A DNA stretch of 64,000 nucleotides from Linyphia triangularis (taxonomy: Eukaryota > Arthropoda > Arachnida > Araneae > Linyphiidae). Numbering within the stretch: position 1 is the first letter of the stretch; the number at the start of each line of letters is the position of its first letter. Below the pieces are notes generated by a model. The model was not told the DNA's origin. It saw nothing but the letters and a program-made list of their open reading frames with translations, and searched no databases. Location: NCBI GenBank assembly GCA_963978545.1, contig OZ021725.1, forward strand, positions 11,919,197 through 11,983,196, read 5' to 3'. Shown here one piece after another: positions 57,017 to 64,000 of this stretch. Made by a program: the position numbers and the translations under genes.

Positions 57017-57144
57017 GGTCGTGTAACAAAATGCAGGTATGTACGTATAACAAAACGACCTATGAATGAATCGTCCCAGTAGTTGTCAGGTCAGTGGATA
57101 ACAGACGAATGATGAAATGCGTTCTGAACTCATGCCTTTTATTA

Positions 57145-57294
<150 letters not shown>

Positions 57295-57316
57295 CCAGTT
57301 GTCTGTCATCTTGGTT

Positions 57317-58237
57317 TCAAGCTATCAACTGATTTTTGCGTACTGATCCAACCGACTTGTTTCTTGCCACAAGAAATATTTCTTTATTCGTCAGATTAAC
57401 CCTTTCTGCCACATTAACAAGTTGCAACTCAGTGTCATACTTGGTATTCCAACGCACATCTGCCCACTGGATGGGGTACTCACGCTCCTTGAAAAAGTTC
57501 AGAACGGCTTCATCATTGGTCGCAAGCACAGCAGGTTCACCATGTACTGTGGGCAAACACCTCTTATAGTTATGGATCAGGACCGAGTCCACGTAATCAT
57601 GTGGCACTTTGAGCATGAAATGTTCACTTGAAAAGATTTCCCAATTACAATATTGAAATTCTGAGTAACGTGTAACGTCCATAAAGAAAAATTGTTTGTC
57701 ATCCATCAGCACGACAAAGTCCACCCCCTTATGAGTATTACATGGTGCCATCACTTGTATAGGCGTCCTTGTTAGCTTACATTGTTGACACACGCGCTGG
57801 TTTTCTTCCAACCAGTGCAGTTCTTTGTACAAATCAGCATATTTCTCGTGAGGTTCTTTGATAATACGTGCATGGCATTCGTCCGATATGACTCTGTGGG
57901 CAAGTTGAAAGAGTCGGTCCTCAATGGCATATTGGTTAAGAGGTTGCACCTTCACATACTGGATAGGGAAATGACGATCCTTAAAAAACTTGAAGGTGAA
58001 CTTGTCGTCGGTTGCAAGCACTGCAGGTCCACCATGTTGTGTCGGCAAACACCTTTCAAAATTTTTAGCCAGGAATTCGTTTACGTAAACTCGTGGCATC
58101 CTGAGCACGGGGTGGAAATGTGCACTGTTACAATCTTTGGCATAGTGCTTGACATCCATAAAGGGAAATGTGGAGCAATACCTGATATCCATAAAGTAAA
58201 ATATGGAACAACTGTCCATTAACACGACATAGTCCAT
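57317..58237 (-). CDS. Family G protein, two-domain, intact copy
   Basis: 306 residues from ATG 58237; the intact version of the frameshifted 43122 copy. Domain 1 (1-125) has VVLMDS, FYFMDI, VYVNEFL, CLPTQHGGPAVLATDD. Domain 2 (about 165-285) has VDFVVLMDD, FFFMDV, VPHDYVDSVL, CLPTVHGEPAVLATND and REYPIQWA. A CQQCK linker joins them. Same family as 31864. Confidence 0.87.
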   Translation of the reverse strand: MDYVVLMDSCSIFYFMDIRYCSTFPFMDVKHYAKDCNSAHFHPVLRMPRVYVNEFLAKNFERCLPTQHGGPAVLATDDKFTFKFFKDRHFPIQYVKVQPLNQYAIEDRLFQLAHRVISDECHARIIKEPHEKYADLYKELHWLEENQRVCQQCKLTRTPIQVMAPCNTHKGVDFVVLMDDKQFFFMDVTRYSEFQYCNWEIFSSEHFMLKVPHDYVDSVLIHNYKRCLPTVHGEPAVLATNDEAVLNFFKEREYPIQWADVRWNTKYDTELQLVNVAERVNLTNKEIFLVARNKSVGSVRKNQLIA

Positions 58238-58333
58238 GATGGTGCGACTCGTTGGTGCTGAACAAGTAAAGTGCTCAGGTTGCTAGCTGAAGAGCAAATG
58301 ATGAAATGAGGCCTGAGCGTGAAACTTTATAGC

Positions 58334-58463
<130 letters not shown>

Positions 58464-58630
58464 CATAGTCTTAGCCATCTCAGAGTTTCAGTCAGGAAAT
58501 TTTTTTCAGGCTGGGTTGCATGAAATTTGTTCGGGGGGTTCCCATTGACTGAACATTACGTTATATGGGATTTTTTTCAGGTAAACACCAAAGTGAATTG
58601 ACAAGCGCCAACGTCCTTTTTTGTCATGCA

Positions 58631-59242
58631 TTACCATCCCTGCATTCTTTGGGTTTTGAGCATTTTCCCTATGGCATCCAAATCTTCAGCAAAAATGTCT
58701 CGCTTGGCACACGAATGGCTTTCACACCACTCAGAGCACTTGTGTACCTCATCCCACCACTGTCGGTTGAGATTGTAAAGCTTTGGGAACCTGATTACCA
58801 GTTTTCTTTCAAACATCAGTGACAATACCCTTTCTGGTGTCCACTTTGGCAGTAGTGGCGGCGGTATCTTTTCTCCATACTCCATTTCAATTGCTTGCTG
58901 AAAACCTAGGCGTATCTTTTCCATTTCAGGTTCTTCACTTACTCTTTCATAAAAGAATCTGCTGTCGATAAAGTCCAGAAACGCTCTGTGTTCGGGATCC
59001 CGATGTATTTTTTTCCAAGACTCCAGTGTGTCCGCGTTTACAAGATTTGCACGGCATACGGGACAGTCGTCACATCGGTTAGCCCACCATTTGGCAATAC
59101 ATTTTGAGTGGAACTGGTGGCTACAGTCGACGATGCTTTTCTTACAAGTCCCTTTTCGTAAACAAATACCACAGGTAAAGTGCTGATTGCATTTGAGGGC
59201 CACGTCCTTTGAAAACACACCACACGTTTTGCAATGTTCCAT
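58631..59242 (-). CDS. Inverted copy of RING gene 42106
   Basis: 203 residues, identical product, start ATG at 59242. Confidence 0.85.
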   Translation of the reverse strand: MEHCKTCGVFSKDVALKCNQHFTCGICLRKGTCKKSIVDCSHQFHSKCIAKWWANRCDDCPVCRANLVNADTLESWKKIHRDPEHRAFLDFIDSRFFYERVSEEPEMEKIRLGFQQAIEMEYGEKIPPPLLPKWTPERVLSLMFERKLVIRFPKLYNLNRQWWDEVHKCSEWCESHSCAKRDIFAEDLDAIGKMLKTQRMQGW

Positions 59243-59303
59243 GGTGGTCAGTGAAACAATTGCAAGTAAACCTGCTGCTCAGTTCGGTGGCTTATATAGT
59301 GGG

Positions 59304-59405
<102 letters not shown>

Positions 59406-59470
59406 CATAACTGTTGCCAGAACTTTTAGCCTGGCAAAATTTTCCAGATTGGTCAAACGCAAGTTTTTCT

Positions 59471-60058
59471 TTACAAGTCCGTCGTGTTAAACATCTCGAC
59501 TTTCTTGTTTTGCTTTACACACGAATGGCACCACTCAGTACACTGGTGTACGTTATCCAACCACTTTCGGGTAAGATTGTAAAGAATTGGGAACTTGACC
59601 AGCAGTTTTCTTTCAAGCATTAGCGTCAGTACCCTTTCCGGTGTCCATTCTGGTAGTAGTGGCGGTGGTAACTCTTTTCCGTACTCCATTTCAATTGCTT
59701 GCAGTAAGTCCGAGCGTATCTTTTCAGTTGCTTGCTCCGAGTGTACCATTTCAACGTTTTCCTTAAAGAAACTACTGTCCATAAAGTCCAGCAACGCTCG
59801 ATGTTCAGGATCCCGATGTATTCTTTTCAACGATTCCAGTGTGTCAGTGTTTGCAAAATCTTTATGGCAAATGGGACAGTTGTCACATCGTTTAGCCCAC
59901 CATTTAGTAATACATTTCAAGTGGAACTGGTGGCTGCAGTCTTGGATATTTTTCTTACAAACTCCTTTTTTCAAACAAATACCACAGGTAAAGGGCTGCT
60001 TGCATTTGAGGGTCTGGCCAATATTTTCACACACTACACATTTTTTGCATTGCTCCAT
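59471..60058 (-). CDS. Inverted copy of RING gene 41290
   Basis: 195 residues, identical product, start ATG at 60058. Confidence 0.85.
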   Translation of the reverse strand: MEQCKKCVVCENIGQTLKCKQPFTCGICLKKGVCKKNIQDCSHQFHLKCITKWWAKRCDNCPICHKDFANTDTLESLKRIHRDPEHRALLDFMDSSFFKENVEMVHSEQATEKIRSDLLQAIEMEYGKELPPPLLPEWTPERVLTLMLERKLLVKFPILYNLTRKWLDNVHQCTEWCHSCVKQNKKVEMFNTTDL

Positions 60059-60121
60059 TTTTTGAATTGCCAGAGCAGCAAGTGAAACTGCTGCTCGCTT
60101 CGGTGGCTTATATAGCGAGGG

Positions 60122-60212
<91 letters not shown>
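60122..60212. repeat. A(n)T(n) tract, copy of 41091-41226
   Basis: 44 A then 47 T, against 66 and 70 in the other copy. Confidence 0.9.
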
Positions 60213-60325
60213 CATAGTCCTAGCTGTCTCAGAATTTCATCCATGAAAGTTTTCCCGTAGTTGTCGGCTTTTTGTTTTCCTTTGACTTAGCATTACTTTA
60301 ACATAGGGTGGTTTGGGACAAGTTG

Positions 60326-60847
60326 TTAGTTGCAGGGTACATTATCAAAATCAATTGGCATTTCACCATGTGGACTACTTGGACCAGTTGGAGTTTCACT
60401 TGGCATTTCCCCAGTTGGACCAGTTGGTATTTCACCTTGTGGACTACTTGGAGTTTCACTTGGCATTTCACCAGTTGAATCAGTTGGAATGTCACCACTT
60501 GGACCATTTGGACCAGTTGGACCATTCGTCTGAAGCATGTTGTTCACAAGGGATTGGGAAAACATTTTGAAGGCTTCGATCGTAAATTCTTTGTGGTTAA
60601 TATTGCTCATATCCAAGAACCATGTGTTGGGATTTAGGGATACATAAGGTGACGACTTTTCACCAAACTTTTTGAGAAACAAAAGCAATAAATCGTTGTG
60701 TGGAATCTTATCCACGGATATAAAGATTTTGGATCCGTCCACATCCAATCTAAACTCCAATCCATGGGACTCCACGCTCAATTCAATGATGGGAAACACC
60801 TCCACTTGAGGATATTGATCCGCGAGAAAATGTATGGCTAGTGCCAT
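60326..60847 (-). CDS. Inverted copy of gene 40456 (GEMPSETP tail)
   Basis: 173 residues, identical product, start ATG at 60847. Confidence 0.75.
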   Translation of the reverse strand: MALAIHFLADQYPQVEVFPIIELSVESHGLEFRLDVDGSKIFISVDKIPHNDLLLLFLKKFGEKSSPYVSLNPNTWFLDMSNINHKEFTIEAFKMFSQSLVNNMLQTNGPTGPNGPSGDIPTDSTGEMPSETPSSPQGEIPTGPTGEMPSETPTGPSSPHGEMPIDFDNVPCN

Positions 60848-60852
60848 CTTTA

Positions 60853-61272
60853 TTATTTCCTTCCTCCAAATCCCCGCGTGCCTCGATGCGTGTCAGTGGG
60901 AATGTGATCTACGCGTTGCCACTCGCATTGAAACACGGGAGCATGAATCACTTGTGCAATGGGTGTTCCGTGCTCGAGGTGAACCGCGTGGTCACTGTGA
61001 TTGCGTAGTACGACCTTGATGGGTCCTCTGTATCCCTCATCAATGATGCCTGCTTCGACCTTGAGTTGCAATTTGGTGACGACGGATGACTTGTCTTGAA
61101 TGTGCAAGTATGTTTTTGGTGGCAGCATGCAGGTGACCCCCGTGTCAATGATGACTTGCTGCCTGGGTGGTACTTGTGTGTGGGTGGGACAGTACAAGTC
61201 ATACCCTACGGATTGCGTATCAAATCTGGAAGGCTCGACAGCATTTCCACTCAAGGCAAAGTACAGTGGCAT
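60853..61272 (-). CDS. dut: Inverted copy of dUTPase gene
   Basis: 139 residues from ATG 61272, identical to the product of 40031 with all five dUTPase motif regions. Confidence 0.85.
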   Translation of the reverse strand: MPLYFALSGNAVEPSRFDTQSVGYDLYCPTHTQVPPRQQVIIDTGVTCMLPPKTYLHIQDKSSVVTKLQLKVEAGIIDEGYRGPIKVVLRNHSDHAVHLEHGTPIAQVIHAPVFQCEWQRVDHIPTDTHRGTRGFGGRK

Positions 61273-61326
61273 GATGAGAAAGATGAATGAAGCCTGAGCT
61301 CTCGACGAGCTGGCTTTATAGGGAAG

Positions 61327-61458
<132 letters not shown>

Positions 61459-61514
61459 CATAGTCCTAGCTGTCTCAGACTTTTAGCCAGGAAAATTTTT
61501 CCAGAGGCCTTAAC

Positions 61515-62381
61515 TTAACACATTGAGACTTTACCATCAGCAGGTATTTCACCATCAGTTGGGACATCAGCAGGGATTCCACCATCAGATGGGATTTCAA
61601 TTGACACTTCAGCAGGGACATGAGCAGGGATTTCAGTTGGACCTTCAGTTGGGAATTTAGCTAGGAAGCATTCGGCGTCTCGTACCAAGATGGGTGACCA
61701 AGCTCGCGTCATAAACAACCGAGCAATAGGCGTATCCCGTTTGAGGCAAACAGTCTGGTCACTTTGGTTGCTTACCAACACTTTAATGTCTTGCGAGTTT
61801 TCCACAACAGCCGTTTCTGTTGGGCTTACGATAATTCCAAACTGGCCCATTGTGAACAGATACCTTTCACGCGTCTCAATCGTCTTTTGCATATGAGGTG
61901 CTAGTTTGACGTTCTTGCGTGGATACAGGTCAATCCCTGGTGTGCGGTCGTCAAAGTCTGTGGGATCATAAAAATACGGATCCAGGATCCAACAATTCAT
62001 TTTGGACGAGTAGACGAAATTTGTTTTAGGCCAACATTGTATGAGAATCATCTGTGCAATGGGCATACCACGGTTGATATAAACAGTCTGCTTCGTTGGG
62101 TTGTGTAGCTCCACCTTGATGGACTGTTGGTTGTCCAAAAGACAGACTGTTGTCTTGAGCTCCAGATAGGTGGCAAGAAACGGCTTGCCCATAATTAAGC
62201 CTTTAAAGTGGTCTGCAAATCGAAAGCTGACACCCGTATCAATGACCACTCGTTGCATTGGTGCCAGTTGTGTAATCTTGGGACAATACAAGTCAACCCC
62301 TTGCATGTATTTGTCCTCAAAGATGGTGGGGACCAGAGCATCTGTGGAATGCAGAGAGAAGGCAAGTGGTATGAAAGGCAT
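61515..62381 (-). CDS. Inverted copy of tandem dUTPase-fold gene 38952
   Basis: 288 residues, identical product, start ATG at 62381. Confidence 0.75.
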   Translation of the reverse strand: MPFIPLAFSLHSTDALVPTIFEDKYMQGVDLYCPKITQLAPMQRVVIDTGVSFRFADHFKGLIMGKPFLATYLELKTTVCLLDNQQSIKVELHNPTKQTVYINRGMPIAQMILIQCWPKTNFVYSSKMNCWILDPYFYDPTDFDDRTPGIDLYPRKNVKLAPHMQKTIETRERYLFTMGQFGIIVSPTETAVVENSQDIKVLVSNQSDQTVCLKRDTPIARLFMTRAWSPILVRDAECFLAKFPTEGPTEIPAHVPAEVSIEIPSDGGIPADVPTDGEIPADGKVSMC

Positions 62382-62433
62382 GATGATGAAGAGTTGAATG
62401 AAGCTTGAGCTCTCGACGAGCTGGCTTTATAGG

Positions 62434-62436
62434 AAA

Positions 62437-62504
<68 letters not shown>
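62434..62504. repeat. A(n)T(n) tract, copy of 38828-38899
   Basis: 7 A then 64 T, mirroring the 64 A / 8 T of the other copy. Confidence 0.9.
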
Positions 62505-62598
62505 CATAGTCCTAGCTGTCTCAGAGTTTCAGCAAGGAAAATTTTTTCACACTGGCTTTCATGAAAATGTTTTTTGGGTGGTCATTACATGGCGGGTC

Positions 62599-62970
62599 TT
62601 ATACAATGAGCTTGCAATCATTTGTCGTAGCTTGGACATCAGCTGGGCCTTCAACCGAGCTGGATTCCTTTTCACCTGGTTTGCGCTTGATAATGATTGT
62701 GCCAACCGGCGTACCACGGTTGATACGAACCGGCTGGTCAGTGTCATTGCGTAACTCCACCTGGATGCGGTCGTCCGTATGAATGGCATGCGACTGGTGC
62801 AAGACCAACTCGTAGATATCTGGGATCATACGAAAAATGACACCCGTATCAAGGATGAAAAATTCCTTGGGCGGTAATATGGTATTCCTGGGACAATACA
62901 AGGTAATCACTGGGGGTTGGAATACGGGCTCCAGAGCATCCGAATCCAACGAGTACTCGAAACGTACCAT
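62599..62970 (-). CDS. Inverted copy of dUTPase-fold gene 38362
   Basis: 123 residues from ATG 62970, identical product. Confidence 0.75.
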   Translation of the reverse strand: MVRFEYSLDSDALEPVFQPPVITLYCPRNTILPPKEFFILDTGVIFRMIPDIYELVLHQSHAIHTDDRIQVELRNDTDQPVRINRGTPVGTIIIKRKPGEKESSSVEGPADVQATTNDCKLIV

Positions 62971-63057
62971 GGTGGGATTTCTTGTGATCAGCAGCCGGCA
63001 GCCAGATGATGCAGTGAGCGTGTGAGGAAAAATTTTCTGGGCTCGGCAACTTATAGG

Positions 63058-63159
<102 letters not shown>

Positions 63160-63255
63160 CACAGTCCTAGCCGTCTCAGAGTTTCGGCCATCACGCTTCC
63201 ATAACCACACTTTCAAATTACGCTTAAGTGCCGGGGTTAGCTGGGGGCTTGGAAA

Positions 63256-63747
63256 TTATGGACGGCCCCAACGAATGCCAGACTTGCGATACAATTTATC
63301 TGCAGCAGCCTGGCAGATTTCAAGTCCATAGGGTTGTTCGGTCCAGATAAAAATCTGATCTTCCAGCAGATTGGCCCCCAGTAACTTTATGTCGTAGGGC
63401 AGGTGTTCTTTCATATAGTAGTAGGTGGCAGTGTCCAGGGTTCCCATTTTGGGGGTCCAGGCACAGTGATGCAGATCCTCCATGAGATTGTTCTTGAGGT
63501 ATGATTGTATCTGGGATACCTCAATCTCCATCAGGCGGTCTGTTTCGGCGGTACACAAAAAGGGATTCGTCGGCAAGTCCCGGTTCTTTTGTATGTCCGC
63601 ATACGAGAACGAGGTAAGGGAATCGTCTTTAACCTTTACGGTGAACGTGTTACTGCTGTCACGAACACTTGCAAAATAAATCTTGCGGGGCTGAAATCGG
63701 CCCTCGTAAAAGAAGAATTCTGCTTGGCAAATTGTATCACAAGACAT
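63256..63747 (-). CDS. Inverted copy of family F gene 37572
   Basis: 163 residues from ATG 63747, identical product and the same TATA-less promoter (63748-63820). Confidence 0.88.
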   Translation of the reverse strand: MSCDTICQAEFFFYEGRFQPRKIYFASVRDSSNTFTVKVKDDSLTSFSYADIQKNRDLPTNPFLCTAETDRLMEIEVSQIQSYLKNNLMEDLHHCAWTPKMGTLDTATYYYMKEHLPYDIKLLGANLLEDQIFIWTEQPYGLEICQAAADKLYRKSGIRWGRP

Positions 63748-63889
63748 GATGATTGTCTGAGGCAGCAAGTGGTCCACACACGCCGCGAGTAGCGTTATCT
63801 GATCAGCTATCAAAACAGATGTCCCAACGTTATGGTCAAAGCATCAGTTTGCCAACGTATTGTAACTCTGCTCCGATGAAAAACCGACA

Positions 63890-64000
63890 CAAGGAAATTC
63901 TGGCAATGTTAAAGCAATGGTAATGTTAAGTCAATGGGAAACCCAAAAACCAGAAACTGCCAGTCAGGAAAAATTTTCCCGACTGAAATTCTGCGGTAGC
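63890..64000. repeat. Intergenic module, mirrored
   Basis: ATGTTAAAGCAATGGTAATG, AAGTCAATGGGAAACCC and CTGCCAGTCAGGAAAAATTT lead towards an A/T tract expected just beyond the window end. Confidence 0.8.

Noticed and set aside
59595..60085. Plus-strand Ser/Phe-rich frames opposite the RING genes (also 41283-41753)
   Set aside because: Antisense shadows of well-supported RING coding regions.

Overview
The window looks like part of a large double-stranded DNA virus genome related to the class Naldaviricetes (the baculovirus/nudivirus/filamentous-virus assemblage). Two genes support this. One is a full-length LEF-8 (Rpb2-like subunit of the viral RNA polymerase, about 891 aa from 47718). The other is PIF-2 (oral-infectivity envelope protein, from 52336). 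Other genes show eukaryotic-style signals (TATA boxes, AATAAA, CtBP- and SUMO-type motifs, RING domains, dUTPase). I cannot name the species. Free virus versus integrated copy is not decidable from sequence alone.

Layout. 1-1900: about 17 copies of a 108-136 bp tandem repeat. 1900-6060: non-coding DNA with a candidate spliced locus built from repeated exons (2744-4850) and two minisatellite blocks. 6262-9506: two regulatory-looking genes, one with four VKQEP motifs and one ending in two PLDLS motifs. 9550-10980: more repeats. 10984-25436: a nearly perfect 14.4-kb palindrome (7.2-kb arms, 18-nt centre), AT-rich and almost gene-free. 26418-38063: a RING gene and a multigene family of about 160-aa proteins (family F), interleaved with distantly similar family G. 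38362-40977: dUTPase and degenerate dUTPase-like paralogues plus one more gene. 41290-46038: two RING paralogues, more family G genes and unknown genes. 46388-53214: a possible P47-like gene, lef-8, an hr-like repeat region, two unknown genes and pif-2. 53364-64000: an inverted second copy of about 37319-47401, joined through an isolated internal fragment of lef-8.

The most striking feature is the intergenic architecture. Almost every gene boundary carries an A(n)T(n) homopolymer palindrome, commonly about 40-110 nt per half with shorter halves in a few tracts. Many are flanked by a conserved inverted module (core AACTCTGAGACAGCTAGGAC). The A half lies just after stop codons; in one gene the stop codon runs straight into it. 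The T half is followed within a few bases by a TATA box for the next gene. This fits a compact punctuation element that could supply a genome-encoded poly(A) tail, a T-rich terminator and a promoter. A second class of genes (the convergent pair at 27 kb and four family F genes) instead ends in a conserved C3A7TGGGAGAG hairpin, four of the six with AATAAA.

Lef-8 would contribute to late transcription and PIF-2 to entry. The RING proteins, dUTPase and motif-bearing proteins probably act on host ubiquitin, nucleotide and transcription pathways. The repeated F/G families have no function I recognise. Homopolymer lengths and the second inverted duplication could partly be assembly artefacts and need long reads to settle.
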